From the NCBI GenBank assembly GCA_035640355.1, contig DASQWI010000002.1:1-64000 (forward strand): a stretch of 64,000 bases of DNA, written 5' to 3'. Positions 1-8,548 of this stretch are shown in pieces. Every line of letters begins with the position of its first letter. Positions within the stretch are counted from its first letter, which is position 1. A program made the translations under genes and the position numbers. This DNA comes from Actinomycetota bacterium (GTDB lineage: Bacteria; Actinomycetota; UBA4738; HRBIN12). Below the pieces are notes generated by a model. That model was not told where the DNA came from. It did not search any database and worked only from the letters and a program-made list of their open reading frames with translations.

Positions 1-940
<940 letters not shown>

Positions 941-1195
941 AACCATCGTTCGGCATCCACCTGTTCGGATGGAGCCGCCCTTTGGGTTCGATGTGAGAGT
1001 CGACCTCGCCGGGTAGCACTCCCGGCTCGGCCTCCTGTGGATCCGTTGCTGTCTCCGTACGACCGTCAAAGTCTGGACGCCCAAAAAAAGACGCGTCCTT
1101 CCCTCGACGGGGAAAACGCACTGGCTTTTGGCACACTGTTCAGTTCTCAAGGTGCGCGCGGCGACTCATGGAGTGTCCAGATGGAGTCGCGCCGA
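941..1195 (-). promoter_or_regulatory. rRNA operon leader with boxA-like antitermination element
   Basis: The stretch between the 16S 5' end and the rRNA promoter holds no credible gene. On the minus strand, positions 1152-1131 read CTTGAGAACTGAACAGTGTG. This closely resembles the boxA-containing leader element that precedes 16S genes in many Actinobacteria and recruits NusB/NusE for antitermination. nusB itself is encoded at 39328-39747. The rest of the leader presumably contains processing stems; no fold was computed. Confidence 0.7.
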
Positions 1196-1201
1196 CCGAT
1201 C

Positions 1202-1230
1202 AGCCTACGAGCGGTCGCTCCATCCGTCAA
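1202..1230 (-). promoter_or_regulatory. Sigma70-type promoter of the rRNA operon
   Basis: On the minus strand a -35 hexamer TTGACG (1230-1225) and a -10 hexamer TAGGCT (1207-1202) are separated by exactly 17 bp. Transcription would start near 1195 and give a leader of about 255 nt before 16S. This is one of the best promoter matches in the window. The same -10 hexamer recurs before cspA. Between this promoter and the end of tyrS (1231-1328) nothing else was recognised. Confidence 0.75.
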
Positions 1231-1328
1231 CCGGACGCCGAATCCCGGGTTGCGCGCCGGCGTGTCGACGACGAGTCGTTCTGCTTTGAAGCAATGCTAC
1301 CAGCGCCGTAGCTGTCCCGCTCCGGCGA

Positions 1329-2633
1329 TCACGAGAAGCCGGCCACCCTGGCGAAACGGCGCCTCCCCACCTGCCACACGGACCCCTCGAGCTCGGCGAG
1401 GGCGTCCTCCGCGCGCAGGCCGGGGACGTCGACGCGAATCTCAGGATCCTTGACGACGGTCCCCCCCATTCGGACCCCGTCCTGCTCGAACAGCCGGCGC
1501 GCGGCGGACTTCGATTCCGCCAGGCCGAGCGTCGTCAGCAGCGCCGCTCGATCGAGGACGGTGACGCCGTCCTTCTTCGTCACGATGAGCGCCGAGCGGG
1601 GGACGACCACGTCGCGGACCTCGTCCGGAACCGCTCCTTCCTTGTGGACGCGGTCGAACTCCGCCTGTGCCCGGTCGCCGGCGCCCTCGCCGTGGTAGAG
1701 GTCGACGACCTCGCGCGCCAATCGCCGCTTCTCGTCCCATGGAACGCGCTCTCCCGAGGAAAGGGCCACCTCGACGCGCTGTGACTCGGCCGGGTCGCGG
1801 AAGAAGTCGAGCGTCAGTCGCCGGTACTCGGCGATGAGCTCGTCCCGCACCCGAACGAGCTTGCCGAACATCGCGTCAGGCGGCTCGGTGATCCCGACGT
1901 AGTTGCCGAGCGATTGGCTCATCTTGTGGACACCATCGGTCCCCACGAGAAGCGGCATGGTGAGCGCGACCTGCGGTTCCTGATCGAACTCGCGCTGGAG
2001 GTCTCGACCCACGAGCAGGTTGAACCGCTGGTCGTTCCCTCCGAGCTCGACGTCGGCCTCAACCGCCACGGAGTCGTACCCCTGCAGCAGCGGATAGAGG
2101 AACTCCATGATCGAGATCGGCCTACCGTCTGCGTAGCGCTTCGCGAAGTCGTCGCGCTCGAGCATGCGCGCGACGGTGTACGAGGACGTGAGGCCGAGGA
2201 TCTCTTCCATTCCGAGCGGCTCGAGCCATTCCGAGTTCGAACGGACCTCCGTTCGATCGCGGTCGAGGATGACCCAGAACTGGTCGAGCAGTCGTTCCGC
2301 GTACGCCCGCACGGTGTCCCTGCCGAGGCGCGGGCGGGTCTCCGTTCTTCCCGACGGATCGCCGAGGCGCGCGGTGAAGTCGCCGACGATCAGGACGGCG
2401 GTGTGACCGGCGTCCTGGAACTGCCGAAGCTTGCGCAGCACGACCGCCCATCCGAGCGTCACCTCGCTGGCGGTCGGATCGAGGCCGAGCTTGACGCGAA
2501 GCGGCCGGCCCAGCGCGAGCTTGACCTCGAGACCGCTCTCGGGAATGACCTCTGCTGGTCCGGCGAGGAGCGCATCGAGGTCTGATGGAGCCCTTCGAGC
2601 GGGGGGGACATTCGATTGCTCCCGTTCGCTCAC
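1329..2633 (-). CDS. tyrS: Tyrosyl-tRNA synthetase
   Basis: Class Ic aminoacyl-tRNA synthetase, 434 aa, charging tRNA-Tyr in the cytoplasm. The catalytic Rossmann domain has the GDFTARLGDPSGR segment (residues 84-96) and a KMSKS-type loop KMSQS (237-241). A C-terminal S4 RNA-binding domain follows (about 350-420). The start is GTG at 2633. Oddity: the HIGH signature is degenerate. After the conserved DPTA the sequence reads TLGW (residues 59-62) instead of H-[IL]-G-H, so both ATP-contacting histidines are missing. The rest of the protein looks intact, so I infer a functional but divergent enzyme. It is transcribed towards the rRNA operon, and its start faces the PBP gene across a 78-bp divergent gap. 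Confidence 0.93.
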   Translation of the reverse strand: MSEREQSNVPPARRAPSDLDALLAGPAEVIPESGLEVKLALGRPLRVKLGLDPTASEVTLGWAVVLRKLRQFQDAGHTAVLIVGDFTARLGDPSGRTETRPRLGRDTVRAYAERLLDQFWVILDRDRTEVRSNSEWLEPLGMEEILGLTSSYTVARMLERDDFAKRYADGRPISIMEFLYPLLQGYDSVAVEADVELGGNDQRFNLLVGRDLQREFDQEPQVALTMPLLVGTDGVHKMSQSLGNYVGITEPPDAMFGKLVRVRDELIAEYRRLTLDFFRDPAESQRVEVALSSGERVPWDEKRRLAREVVDLYHGEGAGDRAQAEFDRVHKEGAVPDEVRDVVVPRSALIVTKKDGVTVLDRAALLTTLGLAESKSAARRLFEQDGVRMGGTVVKDPEIRVDVPGLRAEDALAELEGSVWQVGRRRFARVAGFS

Positions 2634-2711
2634 TTCTTGGGCCCCCGCCCCTCCATGCGCGTGGCGATGCTAGCAGTGTGAACTTCGGCGCCGTGGGAAG
2701 ATTTCTGTCCC
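2634..2711. promoter_or_regulatory. Divergent tyrS / PBP intergenic region
   Basis: These 78 bp separate two divergent starts and must hold both promoters unless transcripts initiate elsewhere. An extended -10-like sequence, TGCTAGCAT on the minus strand and TGCTAGCAG on the plus strand, lies around 2664-2676. No convincing -35 was found in either direction. A GGGAAG ribosome-binding site precedes the PBP ATG. The part next to tyrS resembles one arm of the palindrome at 60417-60465. Confidence 0.35.
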
Positions 2712-5243
2712 ATGGCCGGTACCTTCTGGACGACCCCGTTCGGTGGGCGTCATCGGGCGCACGCCACCAAGTACAGCCGACCGTTGGGAGTGGCGTTCAC
2801 GACGCGGTTCGGCGCGACCGCGCTGTTGGTCCTACTGGTCGCCACGGCCTGCGACCTCCCGACGCTGCGAGAGGCACGCCAGGATGCGGCCGAGCTGCCA
2901 CAGACCTCGTTCGTCTATGCCTCGAACGGCCAGCTGATCACCCGGCTCCACGCCGGCGAAGACCGCGTGGTCGTGCGCGCGCGGCGCATCCCCGACGTCG
3001 TCCGCAACGCCGTCATCGCCATCGAGGACCAGCGGTTCTACGACCACGCGGGCCTCGATCTCCGTGCCCTGCTTCGGGCCGCATACATCGACGCGACGAG
3101 CGGCCGCGTCGTGGAGGGCGGGTCCACGATCACGCAGCAGCTCGTGAAGCAGGTCTATCTGAGCGACGAGACCACGTTGAACCGGAAGATCAACGAGGCG
3201 TACCTGGCCTGGCAGATGGAGCACCGATTCACGAAGGAACAGATCCTCACCAAGTATCTGAACACGATCTACTTCGGCAACGGCGCGTACGGCGTCATGG
3301 CCGCGGCGCGCACCTACTTCGACAAGGAGCCGCTGGATCTAACGCTCGGCGAATCGGCGCTCCTCGCCGGCATGATCGCTGCCCCGGTGACGTACGACCC
3401 GGTCACGCACGAGGGTCGCGCCCACAACCGGCGGAACCGCGTCCTCACGCGGATGTTCGACCTACAGATGATCGGCCCGGCCCACTACGAGCGGGCACGG
3501 CGAGCTCGCGTCGAGCTCAACATGAACGAGGACGACGGCAAGCCGTACATCGGGCCGTACTTCCTCGACTACGTCAAGGAGTGGTTCCTGTCGAACCCTC
3601 GCTTCGGCGAGACGCAGGAGGAGCGGTACAACCTGCTGTTCAAGGGAGGTCTTCGGATCGTCACGACGTTGGATCCGCATATGCAGGCGGCCGCGGAACG
3701 CGCGATCGAGTCCGTCCTGACGTCCCCGAGCGATCCGTACTCAGCGCTCACTGCGCTCGACCCGCGCACCGGCTACGTCCGCGCCATGGTTGGCGGTCGT
3801 GATTACTGGGACGCCACTGATCGGTTCTCCAGGATCAACCTCGCCACGGGAGGCAGCACCGGGCGGCAGGCGGGCTCGGCGTTCAAGCCGTTCGCTCTCG
3901 TCGCGGCGCTCGAGAGCGGCCTCACGCGGAACACGACGCTCAACGGCTCGTCGGCGAGCATCCCGCTCCACGACGGCACGTTCTGGCAGCCCAAGAACGC
4001 GGAGGGCAGCGGGTACGGAACGATCACGCTCGACAGCGCGACGCGGAACTCCGTCAACATCGCGTACGCGAACCTGCTCGCAGAGATGGGCGGCGGCAAC
4101 GCGTATGTCGGCGCGGAGCGCACCGTCGAGGCGGCCGTTCGCATGGGGATCCGGTGCTGCCCGCGGACGACCGAGCCGAATACGCCGCTCGCGCCGGTGC
4201 CGTCGGCCGTCCTCGGCGTGAACGAGGTCAGCACGCTCGAGATGGCGTCGGGGTTCGGGACCCTCGCGTATACCGGACTGCACGTGCAGCCGACGCCGGT
4301 GATCTCGATCACGACGCGCGACGGCGAGCTTCTCTACCACGCTCGGCCGAACCCGCAGGAAGCCGTCGAGCCCGCGATCGCGCAAGAGGCCGTCGACATC
4401 CTGAAGGGAACCGTGACGTCGGGGACCGGCACCGCCGCGAACATCGGAAGGCCGCAGTTCGGCAAGACGGGAACCGCGCAGAACGCGAGCGACGCCTGGT
4501 TCGTCGGCTCGGTTCCGCAACTCACCACGGCCGTGTGGATCGGGTTCCCCCAGGGGCAGATCCCGATGTGCTGCGGCAACGTGCGCATCTCGATCGTGTA
4601 CGGCGGAACGTGGCCCGCGCTGATCTGGCGCGCGTTCATGGTCGCCGCGACGGCGAACATGCCCGAACGGGAGTTCCCCATCGCGCCAGTGGTGAACTAC
4701 GTCACGTTACGTGTCGACGTCTCGCGCGGGTGTCTCGCCAACGAGTACACACCGCCGCAGGTGGTCGACACGGTGCAGTACGCGGCGGGTTCGGAGCCGG
4801 AGATGGAGGTCTGCGACGAACCGGACTCGTACCAGCAGCTCGTGATCCCATCGGTCGTCGGTCTGCAGAAAGACGCGGCGATCTCGACGTTACGCGGCTC
4901 TGGATTCAACGTCGCTGTCGAGTACACCAACGGGTCGAATCAGCCGGAGGGCGCGGTGGTCGATCAGGAGCCGGCGGGTGGCGGCCGCCTGGTCCAAACC
5001 GGAACGGTGACGATCACGGTCGCACGCGGAGATTCCCAGCCCGAGACGGTTGCGGTTCCGAACGTCGTCGGCACTCAGGAGGGCGCGGCGTCGGCCAGGC
5101 TTCGTCATGAAGGTTTCGAGGTCGCGGTGGTTCGCGAGCGATGCGACCCCGGGTGTGACACGCGCCCGGGCGTCGTCTGGGCGCAGTCGCCGACCGGCGA
5201 GGCCCCCTCGGGATCGACCGTCACGATCTACGCGAACCCCTGA
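2712..5243 (+). CDS. Class A penicillin-binding protein with two PASTA domains
   Basis: Bifunctional peptidoglycan synthase, 843 aa, acting outside the membrane. One N-terminal hydrophobic segment (about residues 32-48) anchors or exports it. The GT51 glycosyltransferase domain has the EDQRFYDH motif with catalytic Glu near residue 104. The transpeptidase domain has SxxK as SAFK (Ser near 389), SxN as SVN, and KTGTA (Lys near 584). The last 135 residues form two PASTA repeats that bind muropeptide or lipid II. The ATG at 2712 follows a GGGAAG site. The hydrophobic segment ends in VATAC, which loosely recalls a lipobox, but the -3 residue is wrong and lipidation is unlikely. Its end overlaps the convergent DNA glycosylase gene by 23 bp. 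It is one of only four plus-strand genes in the window. Confidence 0.95.
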   Translation: MAGTFWTTPFGGRHRAHATKYSRPLGVAFTTRFGATALLVLLVATACDLPTLREARQDAAELPQTSFVYASNGQLITRLHAGEDRVVVRARRIPDVVRNAVIAIEDQRFYDHAGLDLRALLRAAYIDATSGRVVEGGSTITQQLVKQVYLSDETTLNRKINEAYLAWQMEHRFTKEQILTKYLNTIYFGNGAYGVMAAARTYFDKEPLDLTLGESALLAGMIAAPVTYDPVTHEGRAHNRRNRVLTRMFDLQMIGPAHYERARRARVELNMNEDDGKPYIGPYFLDYVKEWFLSNPRFGETQEERYNLLFKGGLRIVTTLDPHMQAAAERAIESVLTSPSDPYSALTALDPRTGYVRAMVGGRDYWDATDRFSRINLATGGSTGRQAGSAFKPFALVAALESGLTRNTTLNGSSASIPLHDGTFWQPKNAEGSGYGTITLDSATRNSVNIAYANLLAEMGGGNAYVGAERTVEAAVRMGIRCCPRTTEPNTPLAPVPSAVLGVNEVSTLEMASGFGTLAYTGLHVQPTPVISITTRDGELLYHARPNPQEAVEPAIAQEAVDILKGTVTSGTGTAANIGRPQFGKTGTAQNASDAWFVGSVPQLTTAVWIGFPQGQIPMCCGNVRISIVYGGTWPALIWRAFMVAATANMPEREFPIAPVVNYVTLRVDVSRGCLANEYTPPQVVDTVQYAAGSEPEMEVCDEPDSYQQLVIPSVVGLQKDAAISTLRGSGFNVAVEYTNGSNQPEGAVVDQEPAGGGRLVQTGTVTITVARGDSQPETVAVPNVVGTQEGAASARLRHEGFEVAVVRERCDPGCDTRPGVVWAQSPTGEAPSGSTVTIYANP

Positions 5244-5853
5244 CCGCTTCCGGGACCGACAGTCGTCCGCGCGACACGAAGGCGCTTGCAGCCTCGTAGA
5301 AGCGCCACCGGCGCTCCGCACCGACGGTCACGCCGACGCGCGTGCTCCGCGCGATCGATCGAGGTGCAACGGGATCGCCCTTCCGAAGCTGCACCGAAGC
5401 ACCGCGAACGAGATCGGCGCCGTTCTCCGGCCGCGAGATGTCCATGGCCTGGGTCAGCCGTCCCGGGCCGGAGCAGAGCAACGTCGGCGCGTCGACGCCT
5501 CGGCGCTCCGCCATCGCCTCGATGCCCTCGAGCGGTTCACCGGCACGAAGAAGCACGGCGCTCCCCACACCATCGGCGCCGGTGACGACGTTCGAGCAGA
5601 AGTGCATGCCGTAGGTGAAGTACACGTACAGGTGGCCGGGCGGGCCAAACATCAGCACGTTGCGCGGGGTCGGACCGCGGAACGCGTGGCTTGCGGGGTC
5701 GTTCGGCCCGTAGGCCTCGACCTCGACCAAGCGTGCGGCGAGACGCGTGCCGTCGGGAAGGACTCGGACGAGGACCCGCCCGAGCAGGTCGGGCGCCACC
5801 TCCGTCGAGGGCCGCGCGAAGAACGATCGCGGCAATCTGCCGCCCAGCCTCAC
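5221..5853 (-). CDS. mpg: DNA-3-methyladenine glycosylase (AAG/MPG family)
   Basis: Base-excision repair glycosylase, 210 aa, removing 3-methyladenine and related alkylated or deaminated purines. It has the family hallmarks: FFARPS near the N-terminus, the VEVEAYGPNDPASHAFRG active-site region with catalytic Glu, YVYFTYGMHFCSNV, and SGPGRLTQAM near the C-terminus. The length matches bacterial MPG. The GTG at 5853 overlaps the polX stop in a GTGA sequence, indicating translational coupling. A longer in-frame extension upstream only shadows polX and was not used. The 3' end overlaps the convergent PBP gene by 23 bp. Confidence 0.94.
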   Translation of the reverse strand: MRLGGRLPRSFFARPSTEVAPDLLGRVLVRVLPDGTRLAARLVEVEAYGPNDPASHAFRGPTPRNVLMFGPPGHLYVYFTYGMHFCSNVVTGADGVGSAVLLRAGEPLEGIEAMAERRGVDAPTLLCSGPGRLTQAMDISRPENGADLVRGASVQLRKGDPVAPRSIARSTRVGVTVGAERRWRFYEAASAFVSRGRLSVPEAVRGSRRS

Positions 5854-7571
5854 CGGCCCTTCCGCAGGAACGTCCGCAACTTGCCCAGCGGCCACGCGTT
5901 GATCACGTCGTCCTTCGTCAGCCACCCGCGCTGCGCCATGGCGACGCCATACCGCATGTGGTCGAGGTGCGTGGTCGCGTGTGAGTCCGTGTCCACGGCG
6001 AACTTCACGCCGTAGCGTTTGGCCCACATGATGTGCTCGTCGTTGAGATCGAGCCGGTCGGGGTAGGCGTTCACCTCGAGGGCCGTCCCCGTCCGCGCGG
6101 CGGCCGCGAAGACCTCGTCGAAGTCGAACTCGACGGGCTGTCGCTGATTGATCTTGCGCGTGGTGGGGTGGCCGATCACGTTCACGTATGGGTTCTCCAT
6201 CGCCCGGACGATGCGCCTGGTCATCTCGTCCTTCGACTGTCCGAACATCGAGTGCACGGACGCGACTCGCACCTCGAACCCGTCGAGGAACTCGGGTCCC
6301 CAGTCGACATTGCCCTCGGGGTCGATGTTCAGCTCCGTACCGTGGAGCAGGGTCATCTTCGGGTACTTGGGCTGGAGCTTCCGCACCCGCTCCCGTTGGG
6401 CGAGCATCTTCTCGTCCGTCATCCGCTGCATGAACAGGTTCGGTGCATGATCGGTCACCGCGTAGTACGCGTACTTCATCGCCGATGCCGTCTCGAGCAT
6501 CTGCTCGAGAGACGCGAGCCCGTCGGTCAGGTTCGTGTGTGTATGGAGGTCCCCGCGAAGCTGCTTCTGCGTCACAACGTCGGGGAGGGAACCATCGAGC
6601 GCGGCCTCCACCTCGCCCCGGTCCTCGCGCATCGTCGGAGGGATCCACGGGAGGCCGAGTCGCTCGTACACCTCCTGCTCCGTCTCGGCGACGATCAGCG
6701 TGCCGGACTTCGCGTCGAAGAGCCCGTACTCGTTCAGCTTCAGGCCCTTGCGAACTGCCATCTCGCGAATGCGGATGTTGTGCGCCTTGGACCCGGTGAA
6801 GTAGATCATCGCGGCACCCCACGCCTCATCGGGGACAACGCGGAGGTCGACCTGGAGCCCCTGCCGCGTCAGCACGCTCGACTTGGCCTCGCCCTTGGCG
6901 AGGACGCGTTCGACGATGCCTATGCCGGTGAAGGCATCCATCACCGGCACCGGGTCGTCGCTCGCCACGAGGAGATCGACGTCGCCGATCGTCTCGAGCA
7001 TCCTGCGGAGTGATCCCGCGTGGTCGATCCGCTCGACGTCGACGCTTGAGCTGATGCGCTCGATGAGGTCCTCAGCGAGATCCATAGCCACGGAGACGAT
7101 GGCGCGACCGGTCTGCTGCTGGAGCCGCTCGAGGCCACGACGGATGTTCGACTCGGTCCGGGCGCCGAACCCCTTCAGCTCGGCGATCCGGCCGCTCTCG
7201 ACGGCCGCGCGAAGGTCGTCGATGTTCGCGATACCCAGGTCCTGGTACAGGATCATCGCCTTCTTTGGTCCCACGCCGGGGACGGCGATGATGTCTCGAA
7301 CGCCCGGCGGGATCTTCGCGCGGAGCCCCTCCAGTGTCTCGAATGTGCCCTCGCGCAGGAACTCCTGGATCTTCTCGGCGATCGACTTGCCGACGTTGGG
7401 GATCTTCAGGATCTCAGCGAGCTCGAGCGTCCCGATGTCGGCGTGGTACCCGCCGACGGCGCGCGCGGCCTTCTCGTACGAACGCGGTTTGAACCTGTCC
7501 TCGGAAAGGATCGCCAGCAGGTCGGCGTACTCCAGGAGCACGGCCTCGACCGCGTCGTTCGCGCGCGGCAC
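5850..7571 (-). CDS. polX: DNA polymerase/3'-5' exonuclease PolX
   Basis: Bacterial family X DNA polymerase, 573 aa, for gap filling in base-excision repair. The N-terminal half has helix-hairpin-helix segments (IPNVGKSIAEKI; VPGVGPKKA) and a nucleotidyltransferase core with GSLRRMLETIGDVDLLV, where the Asp pair binds metal. The C-terminal half is a PHP phosphoesterase/exonuclease domain with GDLHTHTNLTDG, TDHAP and the late DSHA motif. The GTG start lies 13 bp after the argF stop with a GAGG site between. It is coupled by a 4-nt overlap to the MPG glycosylase, so the pair forms a repair module. PolX is unusual among well-studied Actinobacteria but widespread in other phyla. Confidence 0.95.
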   Translation of the reverse strand: MPRANDAVEAVLLEYADLLAILSEDRFKPRSYEKAARAVGGYHADIGTLELAEILKIPNVGKSIAEKIQEFLREGTFETLEGLRAKIPPGVRDIIAVPGVGPKKAMILYQDLGIANIDDLRAAVESGRIAELKGFGARTESNIRRGLERLQQQTGRAIVSVAMDLAEDLIERISSSVDVERIDHAGSLRRMLETIGDVDLLVASDDPVPVMDAFTGIGIVERVLAKGEAKSSVLTRQGLQVDLRVVPDEAWGAAMIYFTGSKAHNIRIREMAVRKGLKLNEYGLFDAKSGTLIVAETEQEVYERLGLPWIPPTMREDRGEVEAALDGSLPDVVTQKQLRGDLHTHTNLTDGLASLEQMLETASAMKYAYYAVTDHAPNLFMQRMTDEKMLAQRERVRKLQPKYPKMTLLHGTELNIDPEGNVDWGPEFLDGFEVRVASVHSMFGQSKDEMTRRIVRAMENPYVNVIGHPTTRKINQRQPVEFDFDEVFAAAARTGTALEVNAYPDRLDLNDEHIMWAKRYGVKFAVDTDSHATTHLDHMRYGVAMAQRGWLTKDDVINAWPLGKLRTFLRKGR

Positions 7572-7584
7572 CGTCAGCCCTCGT

Positions 7585-8505
7585 TCAGGCGGCGCCGAGG
7601 AGCCAGAGCAGCAGCGCCTTCTGCGTGTGCAGACGGTTCTCGGCCTGATCCCACACCGCCGAATGCGGACCGTCGATCACCTCGGCGGTGATCTCGTGGC
7701 CGCGGTGCGCGGGAAGACAGTGCAGCACGGTGACGTCCGGTCGTCCCAGCGACACCTTCTCGGCGTCGAGCTGATACGCCTGGAACACGAGCGCCCGCTC
7801 GCTCGCCTCTGACTCCTGTCCCATGCTCGCCCACACGTCCGTGTACAGGACGTCGGCCCCCGCGCACGCCTCACGTGCCTCGTGCGTCGTGAGGACGCTC
7901 CCCCGGGTCTCCGATGCGATCTCGGTGGCGCGCTGGACGATCAACGGAATGGGCTCGAACCCGCGCGGGGTGGCGACGCGAACGTTCATCCCTGTCTTCG
8001 CCCCGCCGAGCAGCAGCGAGTGCGCGACGTTGTTGCCGTCGCCGAGGAACGTCAGCGTTCGACCCGCGAGCTCGCCCTTGACCTCGCGGATCGTGAGCAG
8101 ATCAGCCAAGCACTGGCACGGATGCTCGAAGTCCGAGAGCGCGTTGATCACGGGAACCGACGCGGCGCGCGCGAGTACCTCCAGCCGCTCCTGCTCGAAC
8201 GTGCGAAGGACGATCGCGTCGACGTAGCGCGATAGAACGCGGCCCGTGTCCTCGATCGTCTCGCCCCGCCCGAGCTGCAGCTCGGATGCCGAGAGCGTCA
8301 CGGCGTGCCCTCCGGTCGCGGCCACGGCGAGCTCGAACGACACCCGTGTCCGGGTGGACGGCTTCTCGAAGATCAGCGCGACGGAGCGGCCCTTGAGCGC
8401 GTCGCCGTAATCGCCCGGATGCGCCTTGACCTTCTGGGAGAGGTCGAGGACGCGCGTGACCTCCTCGGATGAGAGGTCATCGACGGAAAGGACGTCGCGT
8501 TGCAT
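7585..8505 (-). CDS. argF: Ornithine carbamoyltransferase
   Basis: Makes citrulline from ornithine and carbamoyl phosphate in arginine biosynthesis; cytoplasmic, 306 aa. It carries the carbamoyl-phosphate signature STRTR (residues 51-55), the HPCQ motif, and the ornithine-loop HCLPAHRGHEI near residue 260, which distinguishes OTCase from ATCase. No other arg gene lies in the window, so this copy is separated from the usual cluster. Its substrate carbamoyl phosphate is made by CarAB at 31468-35917. It starts with ATG at 8505, 43 bp downstream of pheT, and runs into polX. Confidence 0.95.
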   Translation of the reverse strand: MQRDVLSVDDLSSEEVTRVLDLSQKVKAHPGDYGDALKGRSVALIFEKPSTRTRVSFELAVAATGGHAVTLSASELQLGRGETIEDTGRVLSRYVDAIVLRTFEQERLEVLARAASVPVINALSDFEHPCQCLADLLTIREVKGELAGRTLTFLGDGNNVAHSLLLGGAKTGMNVRVATPRGFEPIPLIVQRATEIASETRGSVLTTHEAREACAGADVLYTDVWASMGQESEASERALVFQAYQLDAEKVSLGRPDVTVLHCLPAHRGHEITAEVIDGPHSAVWDQAENRLHTQKALLLWLLGAA

Positions 8506-8548
8506 CGGACAAGTCTATGCCCCGGCCGGTTTCCGCCGCTCGGACGGG

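Noticed and set aside
2830-2870. Lipoprotein lipobox in the PBP N-terminus
   Set aside because: The residues before the Cys read ATA, and the -3 position is not Leu, Val or Ile; class A PBPs are normally anchored by a transmembrane helix.
5854-6822. N-terminal extension of the MPG glycosylase frame
   Set aside because: It is out of frame within polX, has no family similarity, and the GTG at 5853 with GTGA coupling gives the normal MPG length.
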